Below are positions 12,133 to 25,389 of a stretch of DNA of 64,000 bases, piece after piece. A model generated the notes under the pieces. The model was given only the letters and a program-made list of their open reading frames with translations, made no database searches and was not told the origin of the DNA. Every line of letters starts with the position of its first letter. Positions within the stretch are counted from its first letter, which is position 1. The DNA lies in the NCBI GenBank assembly GCA_008638375.1, contig CM018032.1, positions 4,002,501 through 4,066,500 on the forward strand, read 5' to 3'. The DNA is from Nyssa sinensis. Lineage: Eukaryota; Streptophyta; Magnoliopsida; Cornales; Nyssaceae. The position numbers were made by a program, and so were the translations under genes.

Positions 12133-13190
12133 AAGTGATTTTCGGTGTACAATTTCTTAAATTTTGGACAAAATCAAATTAATTACAAGTTATTTTTTTA
12201 AAAAAATTTATATAATTTAATAATACTGACCCATTTTAAAGAATTCTTAAACAACCAATTAAATTAATGTGATGCACCTGAAAAAAAAAGTGATATTACT
12301 AATACTAAATGTATAACAGTGTGACAACAATAACAGTGTATACAAATAGTTTTAAATAAATTTTATAATTAATCTATCTAAATTAATTAAATAATAATTG
12401 TGAACTTAAGTGGTTAAATTGAGTGTTCAAATAGAATTTAAATTAGACTTTTATCAAATATATAGTTAAATGTTAAAATAAAACAAAATTAAAGAATAAT
12501 AAATAAAAGAAGGGTCTAAGCAAGAGAGATACATAGATCTTATATGGAAAACCCTCGTGGGGAATAAAATTCGCCATTGCTAGTGGACGTATCTACTAAT
12601 AAACCAATTTGTAAAAGAAATAATAGACTACTGATCACTTACGTCCTATGCTGCCTAATAGACTTAGCTCGATAGTCAATCATTCTTGCACTCTTTTATA
12701 TTTTGTTGTTGTGTGCCGATTACGCTTCTTAGCTATTCTTCTACACAGAAACAGCTTCATTTCAACCATGATCTAACTATCTACAGATTCACAGTACCTG
12801 GTGTGCAAAAATCCGTGCAATAGCTTAGAAGTGTTTCCTAAAATCTTTGTTAGCAAAAATATTCACAATTATCTCTATGAAGAAGTGACTATATTGAATT
12901 CAAAGTATAGATTTATTGTTGAACTCACAAGAATTCGAGTAGTGCTAAAGTACTCCATATGGATGCAAAGTGTTCAAACTAGAATGCAAAACTCGCATCT
13001 TTATACAAAGAAAATCGTCAATTCGAAAAAGGAAACCAATTAGATTCTCTAAAAATTGACACGCGTTTGAACGAAGAATTATTTATTAGTTGGAATGTGT
13101 ATACATTCAAATGGATGATTCATGTGTTCGAACGAACAAGACACTAGTTTTCTAATTCTTTTCAGGTTTGAATTTAAAACAATTATAAAA
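12133..13190. other. AT-rich intergenic stretch, no gene seen
   Basis: The sequence is mostly AT-rich and non-coding. At about 12540-12600 a phrase (GGAAAACCCTCGTGGGG and following) resembles text often seen near retrotransposon LTRs, but I could not define an element. Confidence 0.4.
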
Positions 13191-13199
13191 TCCATCAAA

Positions 13200-13970
13200 T
13201 ACCTTAGAGAAACTCCAACCAAACACCCCAAATCCCCTCCCTATTTTGTCAAAAAATAATACAAAGTTATTTTAGGGAGTCACTTTTAAAAAAGTCACTC
13301 CAATCATACTCCCTATTTTATCTAACTTTGAATATTTTATTAAGTTTTAAAATTTAAAGTATCACACTTTGAAATTATTCCAACAACTATATTTTTAAGG
13401 GTCATTTCTTAACGGATATTTTTTAATGGACATTTTTTAATGTCTATTTTTCAACATTCACTTGATGTCACATCTATAAATAAGACCAATTATTCTCTTT
13501 TCAATAATATTAATGCATTGTCTTGAACGGTAACACTATTTTGACGTCTTGATTCAATTTAAACATAGTACCCAAAAAATTTATTCATCGAAAGTTGAAT
13601 TATTGACCAATGATGCATTAGAGAATTGGCATTACATGAAGATGTAAATTTCTTATACTTGTAAAAATATTCCCAAAATCTTTCCCAATAATTTTTTTAC
13701 ATTTTTCTCATTTCCTTGCACTGCATTCAACCTAATGTTGAGCCAAGAAAATACAAGGAGAATGTCTTCTTCATTGGTAAAGTTGTGAGATCATTGTGAT
13801 TTCTTGTTGGTGGATTCAGTTTGCACAAAATTTTGAGATGGCAGAGTGAGTTGATCCAAATATTAATTGGCTTGATCATAATTTTTTGTCTAATTTGGAT
13901 CATCATGGTTACCCCCATAAAGGAGATTCGTATAATACGCGTTACCTTTGGGAATCTATTTGCACACATA
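13200..13970 (+). pseudogene. Possible PIF/Harbinger-type remnant
   Basis: The stretch opens with ACTCCAACCAAACACCCC, a terminal-type phrase common in plant Harbinger/Tourist elements. Then come repeated AACGGATATTTTT / AATGGACATTTTT phrases and a TATAAATA-containing leader (about 13476) typical of the region before the second Harbinger ORF. A short plus-strand reading near 13848-13960 (NWLDHNFLSNLDHHGYPH) recalls the tyrosine/proline/histidine-rich start of that ORF. It is heavily decayed, and no right terminus was found. Confidence 0.3.
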
Positions 13971-14309
13971 ATTTGTATTATATAATAAAAAATAAAAATC
14001 TAAAAATAATTTTAAATTTAAATTTAAATTTAGCACCCATTTAATCTAACTAACTATTAAACAAACAATTAAATTAGGAGAAAAAAATAAAATTGCTTAC
14101 TACAAGTTCTACAATTTAATAGACTACATTGAAAAAATATATTTAATTAATTTATAACTTATACAAACCAATATATGTATGGAGACCACAACACACCACA
14201 ATAAATAGAGACCACACTTGGTTAATTTAATAACCCACACACACCACATTTTTTTTCAACAAAAAGACACAACACATTAAAAATATATAAAATATAAAAT
14301 AAAATAATA

Positions 14310-14326
14310 TATATATATATATATGT
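14310..14326. repeat. (TA)n microsatellite
   Basis: This is a short uninterrupted TA run in AT-rich sequence, with no associated feature. Confidence 0.7.
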
Positions 14327-14379
14327 GAGGGAATCTTCTAGCTAGAATCTACATAATAAACCTACACAAGAAACTTCTG

Positions 14380-14747
14380 TTCTATATACACAGATTGGGA
14401 ACGGCGGGAGGGGGGATGAGTCTTCAACAAAGGGAATGGGAAGGGTTTCGGCATTTTCAGTACAAAAACACACACACACAATTCTGAAGCAATATGATGT
14501 TGTTGATATTCTTTATCTTCATAAAAATGCAAATGATATTAATATTCTCCATCTTCAAAAATATGTTGTTGTAATTAAGTCTGACTCGATCAAGTCTTCC
14601 TAAAAGTGATTTATTAATGGTTTACCAACAATGACACACAACTTAACCCAATAATTACAAACCTAAGAAAGAATTTTGGAATAAATTACCAATACATAAA
14701 CTAAAGAGGAAAATTTCACAATAATTATAGTACATTTTTTTCTCACA
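14380..14747 (-). mobile_element. LTR piece of a copia-like element, minus orientation
   Basis: On the minus strand, the purine tract CAAAGAGGGAGAT (14748-14760) is followed directly by TGTGAGAAA. This is the arrangement of a polypurine tract and 3' LTR start in SIRE-like copia elements (compare '...AAAGGGGGAGATTGT'). The far LTR boundary is not clear, and the left coordinate is a guess. The decayed ORF at 15540-16010 lies upstream in the same orientation. Confidence 0.3.
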
Positions 14748-15539
14748 ATCTCCCTCTTTGAAAATTTCATGAAAAATATAAAAATAATTTTTTACACTAA
14801 TTGATCATTTAAATTTTTTCAAAAACTAAAAATCAACTAAGATAACTAAACCAATGTGACTAATAATAATCCACCAAGACTCAAAATCTACAAAGTGAAG
14901 ATATATATTACCTGTACGACACAATTAAACAAATATAACATGAGTAATGTCTGTATCGTGATAATAAACGAAAACAAATTATTGAACAGAAAACAATAAT
15001 ATCCCACAACTAAAGCATATTGAATAAAAGAATTTACAGTATATCCCTTTTATTTTATCATAAATGGAAAATGTATGTACATAAAGTAGGGATAACTAGT
15101 TGGATTATAACGAAACAATTAATACTAGACATAGCAAACGTGGATCAATAAGCATATATGTCAAACAAATCATCAAATTAAGACAATAATATATATAAGA
15201 CACATGATATGTAAAGAAACAAAATTAGCATATATATTATCAAAAAATATAAAATTTAGATACAACTAAGATAAGAAAATAAATACAATGAGTATCAAAT
15301 CCAACAAGATCCTATAGCTATTGAGACCTGCCGTGGAATTGAGTCTAATCAATAGTATCATCATCACCATTAATGCCGTGAGAGACTACTCCACTGTCAG
15401 CATCATTAGACAAATCAAAGAATGTGATCCCAGAATCAAACTACGAAGCTCAACATAACTCATCTTTCTGATCTTGAATTTCATAAACCTTATTGTCTGT
15501 AGTAGTGAAGCGACCATCAATGTATTATCTTGGATCTCT

Positions 15540-16010
15540 TATCTCTGCTAGAAGCTGATAAAATCTTGAATGCAACACCCAAATAGTAGATGTAGACGAA
15601 GCTGATGATGAAGGTGGTGCTGACGAAGACGTACCAGTTGGACCAAAAGATGTAGCAGACGGAGGTTGGGGCTGCTTATCACCTCTAGGCGAGGATTGGC
15701 ATAGCCGTCCTAAACTATAGGATATGGAAGTATTAAGGATAGGCTAAATTTGAGTGTAATCACGACCATAAAAGACACGACCATGTGCTCTGGAAGGATC
15801 CTAGTAACTAAAATATGAAATCCTAAGCTACACCTACGTCTAACATTAGTAATGTCAAATATAAGTCGACAAATTAGGGAATGGAGGTCAATAACAATGA
15901 CAGCAGCACTAACATAGAGAATTTATGCCATCTCAGGAGTGAGATGTGTGACGTGACTCTAAGAAAAATGGAAGCGAGTACAAAATTCTGTAAAAGCTAA
16001 TCTGACCAAC
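15540..16010 (-). pseudogene. Decayed 'putative plant transposon protein' ORF
   Basis: The minus strand reads HLTPEMA, a stop, then ILYVSAAVIVIDLHSLICRL and RRRCSLGFHILVTRIL. This matches the conserved core of the 'putative plant transposon protein' family (HLTPEMAYILYxLxxGxxIDxxSLICxxI...RRxxLxFPxLITxL) as I know it. That family is carried by plant retrotransposons. Several stops and frame changes make it non-functional. Downstream in the same direction come proline/serine-rich and histidine/leucine-rich readings. Confidence 0.5.
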
Positions 16011-16610
16011 TAGGCCGGAGTGTGTAAGGGTATCCAATATAATATCAGCCTTCGGAGAAAATTTATTTAATTTTTTTAAAAATCATTTCCAAAATATTAC
16101 CATTTTAACACTTATGTTTAATTGACTATTAGCATCGTTTTCATTGAATTGTCGCATCAGTTTGAATAGAAACATCAACTTTGTTTGCATGAGTTTTATG
16201 TCTGTACTAAACAGTGAAAAAATGCTCTATAAAATATCATCCATCCTCATTGCATTACATTGATACACTTATATATAACTGTTTGTGTTCATAGAGTCTA
16301 AGAGAGTATAAACACTATTTTGGTTCGCTGGGCATAGAGATTGAAGTGCTTCTTTTTTATATATGATCATTGCATCTTAGGAGGCAGACATTCATCAACT
16401 AGTAAACACTAGTGCGATGGAAAAATTTGTCTTAAAGACATAGTGTCAGGCACTAGCCTTGATTAACATATGTTTTTCTTGATCTGCAAGTTACTGTAAG
16501 TTTCAAACTTGTTTATGTTTTTTCCAATTTACGATAATTTGTATGTTCAATTAAACTAAATTTTTTATTTTCTTTCCACTCTATGAATTATGTTTCAAAA
16601 TAGTTTTCTA

Positions 16611-16870
16611 CTCCCTCCGTCCCGAATTAAAAGTCTCTTATTCCATTTTGAGATGTCACATAATAAGAGTCCTGTTTAAAAAATTAATGTACAAATAATT
16701 GTGAAATTTTTAAATTACCCACACAAATTTAATGTGAATGTACTACTTAATGTGAATGAATGTTAGTTTTATAAATTTATTCTCTTAATCAAGTGTAAAA
16801 GTATTAAATGATTATCTGAAATAAAAAGTTAATTTTCCCAAAAGGGACTATTAATTGGAGACGGAAGGAG
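16611..16870. mobile_element. Stowaway MITE (Tc1/mariner)
   Basis: This 260-bp element has termini CTCCCTCCGTCCCGAATTAA and TTAATTGGAGACGGAAGGAG, the diagnostic Stowaway inverted repeats. It is flanked by TA on both sides (16609-16610 and 16871-16872). The interior is AT-rich and non-coding. It is the best preserved MITE in the window. Confidence 0.92.
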
Positions 16871-16872
16871 TA

Positions 16873-17145
16873 TTTCAATTTAGTTCTGTTTATGTGAATT
16901 TTGTATCACAAAATAGATTTTTATTTATGATTTAATACTATTTTTTATTACTGTTAGAAGTAAAACTAGTATATTAATACCAACAATTTTAACTTTCTTA
17001 TTTTAATGTTTGGTGTTCTTTTAAATGTGATTGTTTTCTTCATGATGTTTGTCTTCTAATTTGTTGAATACGTAAATTGGCACTGTGGGTTAAGCTGTGT
17101 GCCTAGTTATCTATATGGTAGGTTGTGTGCTCATATATGTGTGTA

Positions 17146-17182
<37 letters not shown>

Positions 17183-17930
17183 GGGATGGATCTCGTACGT
17201 ATGTGCTAATGTGCAAGACTACGTGTTAGCTATTACCTGTTATTTGCTAATTCTATGTGTATGTTAAGTTGGTACCCAATTATTCATGGGTCACATTATC
17301 TTGACTATGATGTACTATACAAACCGGATTGGTCTTAGGTCTTGCGTTACAAGTGATGAATGGTGCCCCATCACCTAGTAACAAAAGGAGCTGTGATTCA
17401 TGAAGTATAAAAGTGAAACATAAGAAATAAATGTGAAGTATTAAATGAAATGATGTTGGGAAGGCTGTTAAATTGCTAAAGTAAATGACACATAAAGCTA
17501 TAAAAAGTTAAGTAAGGAATAAAAAAATACTTGCAATTCATTACCTTGTGCTTGGAGTTGTGTAATGGGTGCTCAGTATATTTTGTGCTTGAGACATTAC
17601 AACTATTTTGGTTGTGAGCTCTTTTTATTGAGAGGAGGGTTGTATATGGATAATGTCTACTTAGGATTTTATCCCTTGTGTTAGAATTAATTGTTACCTT
17701 ATAAACTGTGTGCTGTAGACCTTGTTGGTGTTTTAGTTTGTCAGGTTGGGTGGGTGATTTAACCCTAGCATGCTTAGACTTAGTTTGCAATGAAAATAGA
17801 GTAGTGTAGCTTGTGGTGTAGTGTCAGATGGCATTGGCTAGTGGGGATAATTTGACACTTTCAACGAATAGTAATTAGTTGCATTTCAAGTGTAACCTGA
17901 ATTTTGCAAACAAAATTCTTGTAAGGGAGA
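16873..17930. other. AT-rich stretch, no gene seen
   Basis: This contains a (TA)n run at about 17147-17176. Open frames here lack family resemblance. Its right part (17880-17935) probably belongs to the gypsy element whose LTR follows. Confidence 0.4.
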
Positions 17931-17935
17931 TTGTA

Positions 17936-18024
17936 ATGACCTAGGAAATTATTAGAGTTATTTTGGTAATATTCCCATTAGAGTGATTAATTTTGATGAC
18001 GAAATTTTTATAAGGGGTAGAGAA
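17936..18024 (+). mobile_element. 3' internal end of a gypsy (chromovirus-like) element
   Basis: The sequence GATGACGAAATTTTTATAAG followed by GGGGTAGAGAA is the usual end of a plant chromovirus polyprotein ('GGREC...DEI' type text 'GACGAAATTCTTATAAG') plus polypurine tract, just before an LTR starting TGTAAAGATCC. A similar phrase (ATTCTTGTAAGGGAGAT then TGTAATGACC) lies about 90 bp upstream, so two LTR starts may be nested or locally duplicated. Confidence 0.5.
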
Positions 18025-21000
18025 TGTAAAGATCCAAAAAATCATCAAAGGACAAATTAGTAATTTTTCCAGTCTAAATTAATGGTAGATAATTAATTAA
18101 ATAAAAATGGGCTAGATAAACTGTGAAATCAATTTATGAATGTTAAATATGACATTATGAACCCAAAGGAGAATTTTAATGATTTACTCGAGACTAATGT
18201 GGACTACGGAGTTACATAGTCAAATTTAGAACACAGATAAATTAGGAAATCCTAATGTGGGAAATGGGATACGAAACTCATATTTTTAGAATCTATGCAA
18301 AAAACAGAGCTACGGGTCCAAATTTTGTTGAACTTAGAGACTATTCATTTTCGTACGTGGGTATATACATGTCGAGGCCAACTGGCCATGTGGAATTTTA
18401 TTAGGATGTGTAGCAAAGCTTTCTAAGGAAGCCAAGTAAGTGTATGGATGTAAGTGGGACATGTGTCACACTATAGACTAAGGAATAGAAAAGAAATAAA
18501 AGTCAAAATGAAAGAGAGAGAAACAAAATTGGTCTCTCATTCAGGAGAAAACCAAGAGATGGAGAGAGAAAGAATAAGAGAATAAGAAGGGGGAAGAAGA
18601 GAGAGAGGGTTAGTCGGCTATGGAGACTTCCTCCATTTTTTTTAGTTCTTTCACTCCCTATCACAATCATCCTCATCTTTCCATTTTCTAGTGTGTGTAC
18701 ATGTGTATTGACGAACTTTCTTCACAAAAATCTAGAGAGAGAAACTGGGGTTTGTGTGAGTCTTGAAGCTTGATGATAAATCAAGACATGGAAGCGTTGT
18801 TTGGAGGTTCATGAAGCATAAGAAAGATGAAGGAAAGCTTGGAAGTTGATTTTGGTTGAAGGAATCACAAGTCATCATGACTAGGACTTGAAGGATTTTG
18901 AGGTTGGGGCTCTTAGACCTTACATTTAGTCTCATTGCAATATGGTGAATGTATTATTATGTGTTTTTGCGTGTGTGCTCGATCAAGCATACATGTGTGT
19001 GGACTTTTGTATGTGTGTGATGATTGTTTTCCTCAATTAAAGACCTTATTAAGGTTATTATGAATGTTCTTGGGTGTGGATGTGTCTATAGTATTGTGAG
19101 ATTTTGTGTTGAAATTCATGAAATATAATCATGGATCCTTGGTATTTTAGGTTTTATATGATGTAAACAATAGGTATTGATGTATGAAAATCAATGGGTT
19201 TGAGTTTAGATTAGATTGGGGAGTGAAAACTTGAGAAAATAACACAACAAGGGACTCTCGGGTTGCTTGCGACTAACTGGAAGGATCCTACTAGTCAATC
19301 GGTAGGGTTTGAAGTGTTTGAAAGTTTTGGGCAGCCAATACCGGTCAACCGAAAGGTCTCTCCAGCTGGCCGGACTATTTTGGCGGTAACTTTTGGTCAA
19401 TTTTAAGAAATCATAACTAATTCATTTTAAATCCAATTGGAGTCAAATTTGTGTCAAATTGAAGCTATGGAAGTATATTTTCATCTAAAATTAGTTTGAA
19501 TGTAGTTTTATATAAAATTAATTTCACCTTATTATTCCAGTAATATTTGAAAGTTTTCACCTTAGGAAGTGGGATGGTTAATGGGAATATGGGCTTAGAC
19601 AATGGAAATAAACTATTGGTGATGTAAGAATGAAACACTTCTTAATGTTACGGTTAAATGTAAGATTGGGGAAGTGCAACTTCAATGTTCAATAAGAAAG
19701 TATATTATCTAATAACTTAAAGATATGAGGATAACTTTTGCGAATTGAATATGTAAAGCGTAAATAGTGTCGGCATAAAATTATAATTGCTTGACTTGAG
19801 AATATACTCATTGACCAAACTTTGATCCATGACATTGGATAATATTTAGAATGGAGATGGAAGCAAACTTAAATGAGAATGTGACATTGGTGAGATGGAT
19901 TATTGATTGTAATAATGTGCACTAAATGACTTTAAACCGCAAATTGACAAATAAAATATGTGTGTGCTTCTTTTAAGATGAAGTATAAACTTCATGTGTA
20001 TGCAATTTGATTGGATAGACATTGGGGATTGGTCTTTAACTCCTAAAACTTGAATTAGTAATGAGTAAATTTTTGAAAAATTGATTGAAAGGTATATAAA
20101 TGAATATGGGTGTCTATAAGGATGAACCCTTTCAAATTTTCCCATATGGTTCCATTCTAAGGTTATGTTTTGATAAACATGAAACCTATTTATAAAGTTA
20201 TGAAAGTAGCCTTATGAGTTTAAAAGACATTCAAATAACTTAGAAATAATATGATATGACTTCTTTAAGATTTTTGAGGTTGGAAACACGTTTTTGATAT
20301 TCGTTTGGGCGAACGAGTATCCAATATATTGGTTAATGTGTAAATAGTCTGAGAGCACTTTAAGACTTGATGGGATACTTTAGTGTTAAGGGCCAAGGTG
20401 GTTCTGGGAGTAGAACTGTGAGTATATATGGTGTTAAATATATATTATGAAAGAAATATATAGTGTCTTCTTGTAGTTGGATGATAATCAAGACTAGGGT
20501 GATGTCTCAATTAGTTGGCATAACTTACTCCCTATTTGATACTTACGATATGATTATCAGATGCCTTATCATTGATTTGATTCTTGTGATGCTGCTATTT
20601 ATACTATTCTGATGCTTGACTTTTGTTTGTTATTATGATATGATTGTTAGCATTATGCGAGTGCATTACAACTATTTACATTTCTGCCATGAATGTATAG
20701 ATGGACACATCTTGTGTCAAACGTATTGGAAATTGTTATGGAATCTGATGTTTACTGTTATTTATATTGTTGAGCATACTTAAGTGGTGTGAGATTTGAA
20801 GGGATATGATGATATTGAGCATACCTGAGTGGTGTGAGATTTGAGTGGATATGATGATATTGAGCATACTAGAGCGGTACGAGAATGATGTGGAATTGAA
20901 GATATTGATCATACCAGAGTGGTGTGAGATTTGTGTAGATATGATGATACAAATTATATGATAGTGAGAGCATGTGAGCCTCAATATTGTGATGGGAATA

Positions 21001-21964
21001 GTGTCTCCCTTTGGTTACGGACCATAACCCCACGCCGAAGGTTTCCCAGCCTTATGAGTTAGCAACTCATGAAAATGTAGGATACAAGCGCTTCAGGGCT
21101 CTGTGCGTGTGTTATGAAATCATAAACATATCATACTGCATTCATGGAAGTGTTTACGCATTAAGCATTGAGTGCTTGCATTGATTTTATGGGTGAATGC
21201 AATGGATGATGATTGTCTTATTATGTTGTGAATCGTATTTGGTGTGTACCTGTACTATGTAATGATCACACCTTGTTGATTTATCTTACTGATGACCCGT
21301 GTTGGTTGTATTACTATCAGATGATGTTGTTCTTAATGTTTTGAATGGATTGTGTGGGGATTACACCTTATTGATCTTTTATACTGTTATTAGATATATA
21401 TTGTTCTTGTGGCTTTTAAACAGAAAATAGAGGTATGTCGTGGGGTTTGGTTACTTACAGTCATTTCTTGTTATTCTATTACATATACTAACTATTCTAA
21501 TTTGTGTTGTTACACCATGCGGAGTAGTGCTATACATTCTTGATTGTTATATCTAAACATGTGATTGAATAAATGATGTTATTATGTGTTTGTATGTATA
21601 CCGGACATTAGGGGTTGTCCTCTTCGAACTTGCATTAGATTTTGCATCATTGTGTGCTTGCGTGTGATTTTGGGAAGCCTTACTAAGTGTTATGGCTCAT
21701 TCACGCTATTCATGGAAATGACAATTATACTGGACTTGGAATCAACTATTGGAGCAACAATAGAGGATTGAAGACCTAGCCTTGTTAGAAATTCAATTTA
21801 TTAAACTTGTAAAGATTTTTGTACCTGACTCAAATAGTTTTGCAATAATGAAAATTATATAATTTGAGCATCAATATAAATTTGATTTCAATCCAGTCTC
21901 AATTACTATGGTTTATCTTGAGAGTAACTTATTCTTATTTTTAGGGTATCATATATGTCATACA
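18025..21964 (+). mobile_element. Long gypsy-type LTR (about 3.9 kb), approximate right end
   Basis: The left end TGTAAAGATCC follows a purine tract (AAGGGGTAGAGAA). The body carries phrases typical of very long plant gypsy LTRs: a GA-rich transcribed leader at 18510-18610, the 'accataaccccacgccgaag' block near 21020-21045, and CCTTACTAAGTGTTATGGCTC near 21677-21697. The right end is placed at ATGTCATACA on the basis of a CA end only. An antisense relative of its last 700 bp lies at 59131-59640. There is no coding content. Confidence 0.5.
20770..20949. repeat. 45-bp tandem repeat, four units
   Basis: Four consecutive 45-bp units begin TTGAGCATAC or TTGATCATAC and end GATGATA or GAAGATA, at 20770, 20815, 20860 and 20905. 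Units 1, 2 and 4 are close; unit 3 is more diverged in its second half. The repeat lies inside the long LTR. Because the period is a multiple of three, an apparent minus-strand ORF with repeated residues arises here; it is not a gene. Confidence 0.9.
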
Positions 21965-22149
21965 TCAAGCTCTTCCACTTGAAAATAACTCATTCTCGAG
22001 TTGACTGGATATACGTTACCACGAACTCGTCCGTAACTTGGTAATAATGATTGAATCTTTATGAGAACAATTAAAGATTTAAAAACTTCTTATTTTATAT
22101 CTTCTATAAAATTTGTAATTTTAGGTTCCTATTTTGATGATAATAATAC

Positions 22150-23265
22150 TCCAATAATAAAATAAGACAATTCATCGTTTTGATCAAATGCTACAAATTC
22201 AATCTCCATGTAATCACCAAAAATCCTCTTGTGTGAATTTAGCATTGACTACTTTCACGAGAATTTCCTACTTCTTTTTCCATAAAGAACTTGTATAATT
22301 TATTGCTACTACCATAACTACACTTTTATCTATTAATTTTGAACTATTTTCTTCTTCTTTCACAATAGGAGCTTCAAATAATTGTCTCTTTCTCATTCGC
22401 ACCAATTATTTATGCAACGTCAATAGAAATAAATTCAATTTAATTTGCTATTGACTCCTTGTGATCATCTTCAAGGTATGGAATAACTTGATCTACCTCT
22501 CATATGATAATATGGTCTTCTTTTTTCGTAAAAACACTTGTGAACTTCTTTTAGCGGTTAATATCTACAGCCTTATTAATTAGTGTCACCTTAGAAATTC
22601 ATATTTTTCTCTCACTTTTCCCTTGATGGTATGAATTAGTTTTAGAGTTTCTTCTTTATTCTCAACAATATGTTCTAGCTTTCTAATATAATCCAAAGTT
22701 GGTATATATTTATCTTCTAAAATCTACAAATAGTTTATTGGCAAAATCTATCCACCAATAATCTCGTCAATCTTGGCCACGAGTGAATGCACTTTTTACT
22801 TTGTAGTTGTCTGCGCTTTTGTAAATCAAACTACCATCTTTTCGCTAATCTTATAAGCTTATCTTTTGCCTAAAAATATTATTTTTATTCGAAAAGTCTT
22901 AAATCATAAAAAAAATCATCCAAATCATATATCCAATCATGAAAATTTTCAAAATAAAAATTACCATCAAAATCAAGAAATCTTTTGTAATTGAGCATAA
23001 CTCTTCGAATAAAAATGTGTCCATGAACAGGTTCACTGTGAGCTCCATCGCCAGTGCAATACCTATTATCTTCACGATTCTCTTGTATTTGAGAGTCCAA
23101 ATGAGTAATGGGTTGTTTTCTACGAATATTGTTGATAGGATAAAAAATTCCATCTACAATAATTGCCATCCATCCAAACAAATTCTCACTTTGATACCAA
23201 CGCAACACATAAATGCGAACAATGGATATGACCAACGTTAATATCGAAAAAGGGGGAATCATCAA
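22150..23265 (-). pseudogene. Decayed Ty3/gypsy gag region
   Basis: The minus strand reads RFLDFDGNFYFENFHDWIYD followed by LDDFFYDLRLFE, matching the gag capsid motif 'FxGxxxxEEFLDWLxxVExFFE'. Downstream, with stops and frame changes, come W-containing capsid-like text (SWPRLTRLLVDRF, compare 'TWxxMKxLLxxRF') and an acidic stretch (QVIPYLEDDHKES) like the gag-protease linker. The first 126 codons (22885-23265) remain open by chance. No LTR could be assigned. Confidence 0.5.
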
Positions 23266-23269
23266 CCCA

Positions 23270-25380
23270 ATGGAGAATAATCAACCCAAAAGAGAAAAAA
23301 AATTCTCTAAAATTCGTAATTAAATATTATTAATAAAAAACTTGACCATAAAAACCTATTACATCATTTTAAGAGTTAGAATACAATTTTTACTAGAAAA
23401 TCGTAACTCGTATTTTTCTCGTAATCCTAATGGAATAAGGAGTACTATTTAGAAAAGAAAACAATAAAAATTATTGATATTTATTTAAAAAAATCAATTT
23501 GAGATAAGCTCAAATTTAGAAACTAAAGAATTCTAATACTATTCTGAAATAAATATCCTTATTTTAAGATATTATATCTGTCCTACATCAGAAATATAGA
23601 GAATTTGGATAGCAGAGCAAGTATATTGAAACTGTCTTAGTGTGTGTTGCAAAAAATTGCATAGCAACTATTTTTAGGCATCCTGCATATCTATCACCGA
23701 TGGATAAAATCAATAATATTTCATAATGGCTAGTAAGTGGCAAAGAGTTGGCTCAAGGTCAGGGACGTTTAAAAGGAGTTTCGAAACTTCCAAAATCAAT
23801 AGAAATTCAACCACTTTCATAGAAAAATAATGGACGACATTTTAGAAAAATCCAAGGATGTGAGAGTCAAACTTTTCCATTTGTTGCCCCTTTTCCTCGG
23901 ACCAAACTGTTCAGAAATAGAGTTAATTTTTCTTTTCGTCACTCTCCACCAAACAAACACAACCTAGGGTAATATTTCTTTTGAGAATGTTAAATACTGC
24001 ATAATAGAAATTAGTCAATATTATTTTCTACAAGATCATAATTAATTTAGAAATTAAATTTAAACGATTTTACAATTATTTTGATAGATGTATATTTTTT
24101 GAGCATCTAGGACCTTTCCCAAACATACACTAAATATCACAAGATCAACTATTATATGTATGTGTGTGTGTGTGTGTGTGTATATATATTATGATTAGGG
24201 TGCAAAAAGGCCTATGTTGGTATCTTTTGTGTTTCGAGACTTCTACATAAACCTATAGTTACAGTAAAATGGTAAAGTTCCACTTCATTTTTCCTGAAGT
24301 TAATGGATTGGAGAATTCATTCAAAGAAGTTGTTCATACAATTTAACCAAGAAGATAATTCACAATAGAAAAAGGAGTGATGATGTGATAAGAGTGTGTA
24401 AAGAATAAGTTCAAAGTTTAAAAAGAGATTAGATTCTTGATTTTGTGGATTAAACACGAAGACCCACATTTTGCATTCTTAACGTCTTCTTACTGTATGC
24501 TTTTGTATGATTATGAGGAGTGAGGTCATATTGTAAGAATGTTGGTGCTGTGACATATATATGCTTTTATGATTTTGGATGTTTTGTGTCAAAAGTTTGA
24601 TTCCAATATTATTAAAAATAATTCAAGCAAAAGTAAATGAACAAAAAGGGAGACAATCAATCCATTTTGGAAAAGGCATGAGATTTGGAAACTTTTTTGT
24701 TTGGGCTGGGTTGCGATTTCAAAACAAATAGATGCCTTATACTAGAAGGCATGCCCTTACTTGGCAATTTAAATTGTTTTGTGATTAACGGTTGATTGAG
24801 AATTACTGACAAAATTTTAACTATTTAGTGTTTAACAGTTGATTGAGATTTAATTACCAACAAAATTTTATTTTCAATGGATTAAAAATAATATAATAGT
24901 AAATAGAATACATCTTTCCGGTAATAAACAAAAAAAATGTTGTATGTCTTTTTTGTCACCATTTTATATCATGGCTTTCATAGATGTATGTGATTGCTAC
25001 TTTATTTTGAAAGATTATTAAGGAGAAAACTTAAGATAATTATATTTTTTCAAATAAATGATGATGCAAAATTAGCAAGGAAAAACAAAATAAAGAAAAA
25101 GAAACTGGTGATATATAACATTCGTTTGCAATTAAGAAAAAGAAAAAGAAAAGGATAAAATAAATGTTTTATCAAGTAATTTTAGGGAAATGATATTTGC
25201 ACTCTACATTTAGTCAGCTCCACTTATTATTTTGCTTAAATGAATATGTACGGGCATAAAATTAACCCTTACATATAAGGAAGACACTTGACACATATCA
25301 TAGCCAAATGACCAAACTATGCTAGTGGGCCAACTGGTGGATAAAACTGTAAAAAGGGAGGCCTGGACAGAAGCCCTAGG
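23270..25380. other. AT-rich stretch, no gene seen
   Basis: The sequence is non-coding, with a (TG)n(TA)n run at about 24161-24190. Two similar phrases containing ACGGTTGATTGAGA / ACAGTTGATTGAGA lie near 24787 and 24836. Nothing else was recognised. Confidence 0.4.
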
Positions 25381-25389
25381 CAGATTGCT

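Noticed and set aside
20736..20984. Minus-strand ORF with repeated ISTQISHHSGM-like residues
   Set aside because: It is produced by the 45-bp tandem repeat in an LTR; a period divisible by three keeps a frame open without coding selection.
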